DNA of 64,000 nucleotides. Origin: GCA-2690565 sp002457235. GTDB lineage: Bacteria > Verrucomicrobiota > Verrucomicrobiia > Opitutales > Coraliomargaritaceae. This document shows, piece by piece, positions 27,115 to 36,087 of this stretch. The notes beneath the pieces were generated by a model, which was not told the DNA's origin, did not search any database, and worked only from the letters and a program-made list of their open reading frames with translations. A program made the translations under genes and the position numbers. Position 1 is the stretch's first letter, and each line of letters opens with the position of its first letter. Location of the stretch: the NCBI GenBank assembly GCA_045565695.1, contig JBJLEZ010000001.1, forward strand, positions 186,001 to 250,000, in the 5' to 3' direction.

Positions 27115-28842
27115 CTAAAGGATAGATTTTTTCCAATCAACAAGAATTACTCGAGAAGTTTTTTTATTATTCCAAGTATTCCACTCTAAGCGTACAGCTA
27201 AATCTACTAACTCATTTGCTTCTGGCATATTTTTAAAATTCCAAGCAATTCCTTCAACCACTTTTTCTAACTTACCTTTTTGAGTTAAGCTAAATCGCTT
27301 ATGAACGTTAGCAAAAGCCTTTGCCTCTTCTTTAAGCATCACCCCCTTCAATCCTAAAATTGGTTCAGGGTTCATTTGACCATAAGGCTCCAACAAAGAT
27401 AGCTCATCCATTAATTCATCCCCTATATCTTCAAAATTTACCCAACCTGCAATATCCAACTCAGGTTCAGGAATGCCCTCTGGGTAGAAATCATTCATTG
27501 CTTGATTAAACGCTTTTGTAAAGGCACCTAGATTTTGTTGAGGTAATTTAACACCCACAGCCATTGGATGTCCGCCCCAGTGTTCTAGATACGATTCGCA
27601 TTCTGTCAAAATTTTCACTAAATCAACTCCTCCAACACTACGGCCTGATCCTTTAACCATTTCCCCTTCATTACCCAAAATAAGGCAAGGACGATTTAAT
27701 TTTCGACTGATGCGACTTGCAACAATCCCGACAACCCCAGGATGCCATTTTTCGCTGTGTAAAATATATGCTGATTGAGCTGAAGTGAAGTCGTTTATCT
27801 TTGACTCAGCTTCTTCGACTATCTTTTTCTGAATTGTCTGGCGTTCATTATTTAACTCACCTAACTGCTTGGCTGATTTTTGTGCAAATTCAGCTTGATC
27901 TGTTAACAATAATTCTACGGGTAAAGAAGCATCTGAAAGTCTGCCTGAAGCATTGATTCTTGGAGCTATTCGAAAGGATATATCTGAACTACTCAACGTT
28001 GCTAAATTGGACACCCTACTCTCTTTTAAGAGGGCTAAAAGCCCTAAGCGCTTATTGTTTCTCAGATGGTGTAAGGCATACCTAGCTAGTATTCGGTTTT
28101 CTCCTTGCAAAGGCACCAAATCCGCAATGGTTCCCATCCCAGCAAGGTCTATAATTTGACTCAATTTTATCTCATTAGCAATACGGTCATTCAATCCCTT
28201 CCGATGTTTGATAAGACCATGCAAAAATTTAAAAACCAAACCCGAAGCCGACAGATTAAACCAACCACTATCTGCTCGCCCAAGGTCATTCACGTGAGGA
28301 TTAATTAAGAGACAATTTTCTGAAAGCTCAGTGGTTAATTGATGATGATCAATGATGACCACATAAATACCAAGGCTTTTTAAGTAATCAATCGATTCTT
28401 TAGAATTTGTCCCACAATCCACAACAATCATCAAATCTGGACGACTGCCCTTCAGCCCACGGTCAATTGCTTCGCGATTCAGCCCATATCCTTCTGATAA
28501 GCGATATGGGACACAATAGCTAGGATCTAATCCATAAATTCGAAGAATACTGACTATTTGGACAATGGAAGAAATTCCATCAACGTCATAATCACCGAAA
28601 ACAAAAACCGAAGACTTCTTATCAATAGCTTGGCTTAAATGCTCAACTCCTTGTTTTAAATAGCTAACTTCAAAAGGATCGGATAAATTCTTTAAGGAAG
28701 GTTTTAAAAAAGATTCAGCTTGTTCTTTGTTACTAATTCCCCTCTGAGCCAATAATTTCGTAAGTATTTTGGAAATGCCAAATTCTTGCACCAAAGAGTC
28801 TAGGCACTCAGAAGAGTGTCCATCATTAACTTTCCAAAGCAT
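27115..28842 (-). CDS. recJ: Single-stranded-DNA-specific exonuclease RecJ
   Basis: 575 residues with the DHH phosphoesterase motifs VFVFGDYDVDGISS, VVDCGTNSKES and VIIDHHQLT, then FRIAPRINASGRLSD. The DHHA1 domain contains ILHSEKWHPGVVGIVASR, GSGRSVGGVDLV and WGGHPMAVGV. An OB-fold region forms the C-terminus. RecJ degrades 5' ends in recombination and mismatch repair. Length is normal. The gene lies downstream of secDF across an 88-base gap and 14 bases upstream of pdxJ. Confidence 0.95.
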   Translation of the reverse strand: MLWKVNDGHSSECLDSLVQEFGISKILTKLLAQRGISNKEQAESFLKPSLKNLSDPFEVSYLKQGVEHLSQAIDKKSSVFVFGDYDVDGISSIVQIVSILRIYGLDPSYCVPYRLSEGYGLNREAIDRGLKGSRPDLMIVVDCGTNSKESIDYLKSLGIYVVIIDHHQLTTELSENCLLINPHVNDLGRADSGWFNLSASGLVFKFLHGLIKHRKGLNDRIANEIKLSQIIDLAGMGTIADLVPLQGENRILARYALHHLRNNKRLGLLALLKESRVSNLATLSSSDISFRIAPRINASGRLSDASLPVELLLTDQAEFAQKSAKQLGELNNERQTIQKKIVEEAESKINDFTSAQSAYILHSEKWHPGVVGIVASRISRKLNRPCLILGNEGEMVKGSGRSVGGVDLVKILTECESYLEHWGGHPMAVGVKLPQQNLGAFTKAFNQAMNDFYPEGIPEPELDIAGWVNFEDIGDELMDELSLLEPYGQMNPEPILGLKGVMLKEEAKAFANVHKRFSLTQKGKLEKVVEGIAWNFKNMPEANELVDLAVRLEWNTWNNKKTSRVILVDWKKSIL

Positions 28843-28930
28843 AAGAAAAAAAGATTGTTAACATAGGTGTAAAATAGAATGCCCACTTAAGAGCAATCAA
28901 TGACTAAATCAGAAAATAACTAATGGAAAA

Positions 28931-31471
28931 TTAACTTTCTTTCTCGTCCCAATCATAAGCCCTTGGCTTATGTTCAGTCGCTTCAACTAATCTTCTATCA
29001 CCTTTATGCCAGTAGTAAAAAATCGGACTCGCAATAAAGATAGAAGAAAATGTACCAGTAAGAATACCCACGATAAAGACAAAAGAAAAGTCAGTGATAA
29101 TACCTGCTCCGAAAATATATAAAGAAACAGCAGCAAGCAAAGTCGTGATACTAGTTAAAATGGAACGAGCAAATACACTATTAATTGCTAAGTTGATAAT
29201 CGCCTTAAGATTCATTCCAGGATTCATTTCTAATTCTTCACGAATACGATCGAAGACCACAATCGTATCATTGATAGAATAACCTACGATCATCAGAATT
29301 GCTGCTAGCATAGGCGCAGTAAATTGTCCGCTGACAAATAAATCCAAGGACCCAAGAAGAACGAATAAACCAATCGTCATTAAAACATCGTGTATCGTTG
29401 CAACTACGGCACCGACTCCATACCCAATTTCAAAACGGAAAGCCACATAAAGCAAAATTCCCACTAAGGCACAAAGAACTGAGATTAATGCATTCATTTG
29501 AATCCCTTGTGAGACAGATGCACCGATTTGATTCACACCGACTTCAGAAAAATTTGCTTGTGGAAAGGCACTTTGTAAGATGCTCAAGACATCACGGCTT
29601 TGATCAAAACGTGTTTGTATTTTAAGGACTTCTTTATCTTCACCAATCAGTTTTTGATAGACTAATTTAACTTCACCTATTGAACCCAAATCTTCCGTTT
29701 CCAATAATTCTTCAGTCGAAATTTTCTCAGCATAAGCGATGGTCATTTCATCACCGCCTGTGAAATCAATACCTAAAATAGAATCCTTTTGAGACCAAAC
29801 ACTAGAAACACCTACAATCACAATAATCCAAGATAAAAGAAATGCCGGTTTTCTAAATTTGAAGAAATCAATTTTCTGCTTTGGCAATAAATTCAAACCG
29901 AGCAATTGTTTAACCTTAAGCTTGTTCACTAATAAATCTGCTAGAGTCCGAGTGACAAAGAGGGCACAAAATACAGATGCCACTATACCGATTGCCATCG
30001 TCAAACCAAACCCTTTGACAGGACCAGTACCAAGCCAGAATAGTATTAAGGCAGTGATCAAAGTCGTCACATTCGCATCCAAAATTGTCGAAATCACTTT
30101 GTTGAATCCATTGGTCAAACTCGACTCTGGAGATTTCCCAAGCAAACGCTCTTCACGGATACGCTCCAAAATTAGAATATTCGCATCCACGCCCATGCCT
30201 AAAGTCAATACAAGCGCTGCCACTCCTGGCAAAGTTAAGGTTGCTCCTAAACTAGCTAAAATGCCTAGAACTAATATAACATTTGTAACGGCTGAAAGAA
30301 CCGCAATAACACCACCAAAGAAGTAGTATAATATCATAAAACCAATCACAAGGATGCCGCCTAATTGCACCGCTTTGATTGAACTATTTCTTGTGTCTTC
30401 TGCCAATGTAGGACCGACCTCGAACATCTCATCGACAACCAATTCAACTGATAAAGGATTGTTTAAAACATTGGCTAAATCAATTGCCTCTCTTTGAGAA
30501 AAACTCCCAGAAATTTGTGCATTTTTTGACAAAGGTTCATTAATCGTAGGAGCTGAGTACAGTTTCCCATCTAAAACAATTGCTAATGGCTTATTCACTA
30601 ATTTCTCAGTCACCACACGAAAACGCTTAGCACCCTCTTCCGTCATCTCTAAGTTTATTTGGAAGCCACCCGTTTGAGTCTGAGAAGCAAAGGCCGTCTT
30701 AATAATATCACCTGTCGCTTCAGGGATCTTTTTTACAAATCGTGAAAGCTCATACACCTCGCCTGAACGTCGATCTTCAATCTCTTCATTAAGTACTTCA
30801 TACCCTGCTGGATAATCTTCTTTTGCCGTTGTTTCAGGAATTAAACTAGGATGAACTTGCTTAAACTCAAGGCGCGCTGGCTTTTTCAAGGCATCGATTA
30901 CTTCAGGGTTATCTTTAGTCGATAGACCTGCAATTTGAATTTCTATCGCATCATCTCCCACCGGACGAATGATTGGCTCCGCGACACCCATGCCATCTAA
31001 ACGGCCGCCCATAATTTCTATAGCATCTTTTAACTGCTCGGTTTGCTCAAACCGACTTATGCCCTGGTTCGAACCTTCATCCAATTTTAAAGTGAAACCC
31101 ACTCCACCTTTTAAGTCTAAGCCCAATCGCAAATTACTCTGTGCTTCACTTAGTAAATATTTTAACAAAATAGAATTTCGCTTATTTTGATTAGGAATAT
31201 CTTTTAAATTAATTTCTGGAAAAAATTTAGCATAATTTATGCTTTGTTCACGCCCTAGGTCTCTCAAGGCAATAAATAGAGTTGGCGACTTACCCGAACT
31301 GACTCGTGCATTTCCTGCCTCTAATAATGCATCAAATTCTTCCAAATTATCGGTAGCTTGGCTCTCGATGTAACTGCTAAATGGGCGATCCTGTATAGGC
31401 GATATACTGGCGTAGCACCAAAGCAACAAAGCGATGATAAAAGAAAATTTCCAAAATAATTTACCAGTCAT
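28931..31471 (-). CDS. secDF: Protein translocase subunits SecD and SecF, fused
   Basis: An 846-residue fused SecDF that uses the proton gradient to help pull preproteins through SecYEG. The SecD half has LGLDLKGGVGFTLKLDEG, the periplasmic P1 domain, and a membrane block with LTLGMGVDANILILERIREE. The SecF half starts near residue 540 and has DFTGGDEMTIAY and VGYSINDTIVVFDRIREE. Both halves carry about six helices. Fused SecDF occurs in Verrucomicrobia as well as Firmicutes and Bacteroidetes. yajC lies 18 bases upstream, the usual order. Confidence 0.96.
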   Translation of the reverse strand: MTGKLFWKFSFIIALLLWCYASISPIQDRPFSSYIESQATDNLEEFDALLEAGNARVSSGKSPTLFIALRDLGREQSINYAKFFPEINLKDIPNQNKRNSILLKYLLSEAQSNLRLGLDLKGGVGFTLKLDEGSNQGISRFEQTEQLKDAIEIMGGRLDGMGVAEPIIRPVGDDAIEIQIAGLSTKDNPEVIDALKKPARLEFKQVHPSLIPETTAKEDYPAGYEVLNEEIEDRRSGEVYELSRFVKKIPEATGDIIKTAFASQTQTGGFQINLEMTEEGAKRFRVVTEKLVNKPLAIVLDGKLYSAPTINEPLSKNAQISGSFSQREAIDLANVLNNPLSVELVVDEMFEVGPTLAEDTRNSSIKAVQLGGILVIGFMILYYFFGGVIAVLSAVTNVILVLGILASLGATLTLPGVAALVLTLGMGVDANILILERIREERLLGKSPESSLTNGFNKVISTILDANVTTLITALILFWLGTGPVKGFGLTMAIGIVASVFCALFVTRTLADLLVNKLKVKQLLGLNLLPKQKIDFFKFRKPAFLLSWIIVIVGVSSVWSQKDSILGIDFTGGDEMTIAYAEKISTEELLETEDLGSIGEVKLVYQKLIGEDKEVLKIQTRFDQSRDVLSILQSAFPQANFSEVGVNQIGASVSQGIQMNALISVLCALVGILLYVAFRFEIGYGVGAVVATIHDVLMTIGLFVLLGSLDLFVSGQFTAPMLAAILMIVGYSINDTIVVFDRIREELEMNPGMNLKAIINLAINSVFARSILTSITTLLAAVSLYIFGAGIITDFSFVFIVGILTGTFSSIFIASPIFYYWHKGDRRLVEATEHKPRAYDWDEKES

Positions 31472-31489
31472 TATATTTATTAATAAAAT

Positions 31490-31786
31490 TTATTCGCTCT
31501 CTATCTTTTTAGAGACGAAATTTTTTGCTAATTCTACTTTTGTATTATCTGCAATACGAACGACCAAACGATCCTCTTTCACATTAGTCACAGTAGCAAA
31601 GATACCGCCGCTAGTAACCACTTCGTCACCTGACTTCAATTCAGATAACATTTTATCATGTTCTTTTTGGCGTTTTCTTTGAGGACCAATAATCAAAAAC
31701 CACATCCCTAAAAATAATAGAATAAGTGGCAAAAATTGTGTAAAAATATCTGCAGAACCAGTTGCTTGGGCAATCAATATTGTCAT
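31490..31786 (-). CDS. yajC: Preprotein translocase subunit YajC
   Basis: A 98-residue single-span protein of the SecDF-YajC complex. The N-terminal helix (PLILLFLGMWFLIIGPQRKRQKEH) is followed by the cytoplasmic domain LKSGDEVVTSGGIFATVTNV and VVRIADNTKVELAK, all typical of YajC. It is the first gene of the yajC-secDF unit and is divergent from menA across about 140 bases. Confidence 0.96.
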   Translation of the reverse strand: MTILIAQATGSADIFTQFLPLILLFLGMWFLIIGPQRKRQKEHDKMLSELKSGDEVVTSGGIFATVTNVKEDRLVVRIADNTKVELAKNFVSKKIESE

Positions 31787-31925
31787 AATAATAGAATAAA
31801 TTAAAATCTTTAAAAAATTGTTAAGGTAATTACCAAGTCAAATGGCTTGAAAATGGCAAGCTTTCACTGAAACCAAGAAAAAAATCTTTTCAACTTCAAA
31901 GTATTGACTCAGAACATATTTTATT

Positions 31926-32804
31926 ATGGCTCATTTAAAATATTGGATAGAAGCTGCGCGCTTAAAAACTTTGCCTGCCTCCATCTCTCCTGTATTGATT
32001 GCTTCTGCCCTAGCTTACCATGAAAATGGATTTCAGCTCATGGTCTTTATTTACTGTTTAGCCTTTGCTGTACTCAGCCAAATCGGCAGTAATTATGCAA
32101 ATGACTATCTCGACAATAAAAAAGGGGCAGATACTAAAGAGCGATCAGGTCCTCGACGATTAGTCTCTAGTGGCTTACTCTCAGAGAAAGCAATGCGGGC
32201 TGCTTGCATTCTTGTTCTCGCAAGTGCATTTTTAATCGGGCTAAATTTAATCCAATACGGCGGAAGCGGGTTACTCATAGTTGGGATTAGCTCCCTCTTT
32301 TTCGCTTGGTGCTACACGGGCGGGCCTTATCCCCTTGCTTATAATGCTCTGGGCGATGTTTTCGTAGTACTTTTCTTTGGTTTAATTGCTGTTTGCGCAA
32401 CTTTTTATGTTCATACATTGACGCTGAACCCGCTGATTATCCTCAATGCTTTAGCCTGTGGATTATTCACGAATAGCTTATTAGTGATTAATAATATAAG
32501 AGATTTTGAGGAAGATACAAAAAGCGATAAACGCACTACAATTGTTCTATTCGGTGAAAGATTCGGAAAAAAACTCATCGCCCTATCATGCCTGTTTGCT
32601 TGTGTTACTGCTATAATCAATGCCTTGGCAACATATTCGTTACTCCCAATCCTTGGAATCATTCCACCTTGTATTTGTTTAGGACAAATAAAAAATATTT
32701 CGACTCAGCAATCTAAAGAAACTATGTCCCGACTTCTTAAGAATACAGGTTTGAATGTTTTTCTTTATGGTATTTTAGTGAGTTTAGGATTTTTCTTAAG
32801 TTAA
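31926..32804 (+). CDS. menA: 1,4-dihydroxy-2-naphthoate polyprenyltransferase (UbiA family)
   Basis: A 292-residue integral membrane prenyltransferase of menaquinone synthesis. About eight hydrophobic segments are visible. The first Asp-rich site is in IGSNYANDYLDNKKGADT, followed by RSGPRRLVSSGLLS, which is the MenA form of the UbiA motif. The second site appears as LVINNIRDFEEDTKSDKRT. Length is normal. The nucleotidyltransferase gene begins 4 bases after its stop, so they are cotranscribed. No other men genes are in the window, so the quinone type is inferred from the family. Confidence 0.88.
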   Translation: MAHLKYWIEAARLKTLPASISPVLIASALAYHENGFQLMVFIYCLAFAVLSQIGSNYANDYLDNKKGADTKERSGPRRLVSSGLLSEKAMRAACILVLASAFLIGLNLIQYGGSGLLIVGISSLFFAWCYTGGPYPLAYNALGDVFVVLFFGLIAVCATFYVHTLTLNPLIILNALACGLFTNSLLVINNIRDFEEDTKSDKRTTIVLFGERFGKKLIALSCLFACVTAIINALATYSLLPILGIIPPCICLGQIKNISTQQSKETMSRLLKNTGLNVFLYGILVSLGFFLS

Positions 32805-32807
32805 AAT

Positions 32808-33716
32808 ATGAAAACAACACTTTTAGTACTCGCGGCAGGAATGGGCAGCCGATACGGCGGACTTAAGCAAATCGATGCCATTAGTGATGACGGGCGAACG
32901 CTTTTAGATTATTCCATTGATGATGCGATAAGGGCAGGATTCACATCGATTGTTTTTGTTATCCGAAAAGATTTTGCCGATGAATTTGATGCAAAAATTG
33001 GTGTCCATTATAAAGCAAAAATTACAATTCAATACGCTTACCAATCAACAGATGATCTGCCTTCGTCTTTTCGCTCACCAGAAAACCGAAGCAAACCATG
33101 GGGAACTGCTCAAGCAATATGGTCAGCTAGAGATTTAGTTCATACCCCATTTGCCGTAATTAATGCAGATGACTTTTATGGTAGAGAAGCTTTTAAGCAA
33201 ATACACAACTTTTGTGAGTCTATGCTTAAAGAAGCTGACCATCCTTTACTTGCAGGCTTGGCAACCTATGCACTCTGTAATACACTATCTGAAAATGGAA
33301 CAGTGAATCGTGGCGTTTGCACACTCAATAAAAACCAACAACTGGAAAAGATTGAAGAGCACACTGAGATTCAATTTCTCGAAGATCAAAGTATTGAAGG
33401 GAAAAATACATCTGAACAGACTACACAATTATCGTCTCAAGTACCTGTCTCCATGAATTTTTGGGCTTTCTCTCCTGAGATCTTTTCATTGATTGAAACT
33501 TACTTTACTGAATTTTTAGAAATCCATATCAAAGATTTAAGATCTGAGTGCTATTTGCCCAATGCAATCGATTCATTTATTCGGTCCGGTGTCTTGATCT
33601 GCGAAACTATTAAAACACAAAGTCAATGGCTTGGAATTACTTACCCAGAAGATAAAGTACTCGTAAAAAAAGCCTTAGCCAAGATTACTGAAACTAGCCC
33701 CTATTTCGAAGATTGA
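32808..33716 (+). CDS. Sugar-nucleotide-type nucleotidyltransferase
   Basis: A 302-residue GT-A-like NTP transferase. The nucleotide-binding motif LVLAAGMGSRYGGLKQID is at the N-terminus, and the metal-binding aspartates are in FAVINADDFYGREAF. It resembles the GlmU/RmlA N-terminal fold without a hexapeptide domain. Its sugar substrate is not evident, and menA upstream gives no clue. Its 3' end overlaps the convergent HtrA-like gene by 16 bases, so the two mRNAs are complementary there. Confidence 0.8.
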   Translation: MKTTLLVLAAGMGSRYGGLKQIDAISDDGRTLLDYSIDDAIRAGFTSIVFVIRKDFADEFDAKIGVHYKAKITIQYAYQSTDDLPSSFRSPENRSKPWGTAQAIWSARDLVHTPFAVINADDFYGREAFKQIHNFCESMLKEADHPLLAGLATYALCNTLSENGTVNRGVCTLNKNQQLEKIEEHTEIQFLEDQSIEGKNTSEQTTQLSSQVPVSMNFWAFSPEIFSLIETYFTEFLEIHIKDLRSECYLPNAIDSFIRSGVLICETIKTQSQWLGITYPEDKVLVKKALAKITETSPYFED

Positions 33717-34723
33717 GACTCAAGCTTAACCCCTGGTGCCTCCACCGCTTTTATAGAAAGCTCTATTACTGTATCCTCTCGAAGAATCTTAATAGGTGAT
33801 AATCGATTGATATAGGTTTTAAAAGTAGCACTAGGCAAATCTGAGATATGGTGAATGGAAACATCACAAAGTGATAGGATATTATCCCCAACCTTTAATC
33901 CTGCAAGTTCTGCGGGACCTGACTCGTTAATCTTTGAAATATAAACATTGTGCTTCTTTTGATCTGAAATATTTTCCCTCACTTCTAATCCGATCCATCC
34001 TCTAAGCGATTTACCGCCTACCATTAAATCTTCTTTGACTCGAGCTAATGCACTAACTGGCAAACAATACGATCCATTCATATCAGGAATTGAAGCAATC
34101 GTCATTCCTATCAATTGACCATTAACATCAAAAACTGGCGAACCACCTTGCCCTGAACCTATTGTTATTGATGTCCTATAATAAGATGTTGGGAAAATAC
34201 TATCACCTAATTTCTTATCCACTCCACTTAGAATTCCAAATATAGGACTGACATCAAAATCTAATGGACAAGCTAATGAAAAAACAAAGGTTCCTAGAGC
34301 AATGTCTCGTTCCTCAAAAGTTAGTGGAATCACGCCAAATGCTTTAGGTATATTAATTAAACGTAATAAAGAAATATTCGTAACCGGATCATGCCCAACT
34401 GGCTCTGCTGGGTAAACTATCCCTTTATACTCAATTCCGATTTTGTAAGCACCCAATGCCCGACTTGCATTAACTAAAACATGTCCTTCCCTACTTACAA
34501 AAAACCCTGTTCCAATACGTAAATTTATTTTTGACGGCTTATCCTCAGTTTCTTGCTGACGGAATGCCGCTTTCACTCGAACAATTGCTGACTCATATTC
34601 TTCATAAATGCGATACAAGTCTTCTTGTAGTGCATGATTTGCCGAAAAGGATGAAACAGTCGATAGTAAAAAACTACAGACTATAACACTCAATAGATAC
34701 ACTGAAGTAAGATTGATGTGCAT
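33701..34723 (-). CDS. HtrA-like trypsin/PDZ protein lacking catalytic triad
   Basis: A 340-residue exported protein: signal peptide ending near SFSA (residue 28), a trypsin-like domain at about 70-230, and a PDZ domain at about 240-330 (ESGPAELAGLKVGDNILSL). The fold matches DegP/HtrA, but the catalytic positions are replaced. His aligns with S87 in VLVNASRAL (family TNNHVV), Asp with Asn in HDPVTNISLLRL (family DP-x-x-D), and the Ser of GNSGGP with Gly in GSGQGGSP. It should therefore be a binding or sensing protein rather than a protease. It is the third gene behind an ECF sigma factor and a membrane protein, suggesting a role in envelope-stress signalling (inference). Confidence 0.8.
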   Translation of the reverse strand: MHINLTSVYLLSVIVCSFLLSTVSSFSANHALQEDLYRIYEEYESAIVRVKAAFRQQETEDKPSKINLRIGTGFFVSREGHVLVNASRALGAYKIGIEYKGIVYPAEPVGHDPVTNISLLRLINIPKAFGVIPLTFEERDIALGTFVFSLACPLDFDVSPIFGILSGVDKKLGDSIFPTSYYRTSITIGSGQGGSPVFDVNGQLIGMTIASIPDMNGSYCLPVSALARVKEDLMVGGKSLRGWIGLEVRENISDQKKHNVYISKINESGPAELAGLKVGDNILSLCDVSIHHISDLPSATFKTYINRLSPIKILREDTVIELSIKAVEAPGVKLESQSSK

Positions 34724-34738
34724 TTATCCGGAAGCAAA

Positions 34739-35287
34739 CTAGAAAGCAAAACTTGCTAACTGAGTGTATTGTTTTGAGATTCTGAAAGTATCAGATGATG
34801 CATAAACAGGCGCATCTGAATAATCAACCGTATCGCCAATTGCTACAGATATTGCGTCTGCCTCAAAATCATAGGTTTCTGAGTCCCCTTGAATTGAAAT
34901 TACCTCAACTGCATAATTTTTCTCCAGAGTGTCATTAACAACAACTGCATAATCGCTAAATTCTTCAGTAATCATCATTTCTTCAAAAATCATGAGACTC
35001 TCCTCTTGAGAATTTACATCCGATGTAAGAATATCAGGCTCAGGGCTCAAATTGATGTACAGGGCAGTACCCATTAAAAAAATGAGTGCACAAGCCATAG
35101 AGGTAGAAAGTGCGAATTGAGAAAACTTATTTGCCAAATTTCGATACCATGGCTCTTGCTCGATAAATGTTTGCAAGGTCTTTTCTTGTAAATCCCTGTC
35201 AAATTTTTCCCAAAATACATCATCGGGTTGTTCTGCTTTTTTTACTTTAAGCAGGTCTTCTAAATTAGGATGTTTGTTAATATTCAT
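34739..35287 (-). CDS. Single-span membrane protein, possible anti-sigma factor
   Basis: 182 residues with an acidic N-terminal cytoplasmic part (LEDLLKVKKAEQPDDVFWEK, FDRDLQEK), one membrane helix at about 57-78, and an acidic periplasmic half. It lies 21 bases after the ECF sigma gene and 15 bases before the HtrA-like gene. The N-terminal region resembles proteins that accompany ECF sigma factors in Opitutae, but I see no zinc-binding HxxxCxxC motif. Anti-sigma function is inferred from position and topology only. Confidence 0.65.
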   Translation of the reverse strand: MNINKHPNLEDLLKVKKAEQPDDVFWEKFDRDLQEKTLQTFIEQEPWYRNLANKFSQFALSTSMACALIFLMGTALYINLSPEPDILTSDVNSQEESLMIFEEMMITEEFSDYAVVVNDTLEKNYAVEVISIQGDSETYDFEADAISVAIGDTVDYSDAPVYASSDTFRISKQYTQLASFAF

Positions 35288-35308
35288 ACTATATTAAATT
35301 CAAATAGG

Positions 35309-35956
35309 TTAGCCGATATACTCTTGCAAGTAAGCTTGTAGCATCTTTTTAGCATAATGTAAGCGAGATCGAACTGTTCCTTCGCTTGTCTTTGTTATAT
35401 CAGCAATTTCTTTATGATTCATCCCTTCAACTTCGTGTAAAATAACTACGATTCTATGTTTAGGAGACAATTTTTGTAGCGCTTCGTTCAATTTTTCTTG
35501 AAGTTCCTTTAAAAGAGCACCCTTTTCCGTTTTCGTTTTTGCTGTGAAATACTCTAAAATATCACTACTCACTAGAGTTTCATCGATTGTTTCATAATTA
35601 ATGAAACGTTGTTTTTTCGCTCTCTTAATAAATGTAATACTCGAATTAACTGCAATTCGGTAAATCCATGTATAGAAAGAAGCCTGCCCTCTAAATTGCT
35701 TAATCGACTGAAAAGCTTTAATAAAAGCTTCTTGAGCAATATCTGTGGCATCCTCACGATTGCCTGTCATGTTATATATAATAGAAAATAAGGATTGTCG
35801 GTATTTTTGGACTAATTGATTGAAAGCCGATACCTCTCCGTTTTGAACACGTTGAACTATAGCCCAATCTAAATCACGATCTGACACAACTGCATTGCCA
35901 ACACCCTTTTTCGCGTCTGAAATAAACTCATTGGCAATAGTTTTGCTTATTTTCAT
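35309..35956 (-). CDS. RNA polymerase sigma factor, RpoE-like ECF
   Basis: A 215-residue ECF sigma factor. Region 2 spans FNQLVQKYRQSLFSIIYNM through DIAQEAFIKAFQSIKQFRG and FYTWIYRIAVNSSITFIKR. Region 4 spans LSPKHRIVVILHEVEGMNH, KEIADITKTSEGTVRSRLHY and AKKMLQ. It should recruit RNA polymerase to a stress or envelope regulon. It is the first gene of the sigma/membrane protein/HtrA-like set. The promoter and its own autoregulation are not evident in the 130-base gap to the divergent ketosynthase gene. Confidence 0.93.
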   Translation of the reverse strand: MKISKTIANEFISDAKKGVGNAVVSDRDLDWAIVQRVQNGEVSAFNQLVQKYRQSLFSIIYNMTGNREDATDIAQEAFIKAFQSIKQFRGQASFYTWIYRIAVNSSITFIKRAKKQRFINYETIDETLVSSDILEYFTAKTKTEKGALLKELQEKLNEALQKLSPKHRIVVILHEVEGMNHKEIADITKTSEGTVRSRLHYAKKMLQAYLQEYIG

Positions 35957-36087
35957 GGTTTTTAGTAAAAATAAATTTAAAAAAATTGCAAAAGAAAAGA
36001 TTTAGCCAATATACAATTAATTTGAACAACTGCATTAAACCTACTTTATAGAAATTAATTTAATCAATTGAACACTTTGTTTCAAAA

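Noticed and set aside
27101..27136. Upstream ATG start for pdxJ
   Set aside because: It overlaps the recJ end and gives an atypical N-terminus before the conserved LLGVNVDH start.
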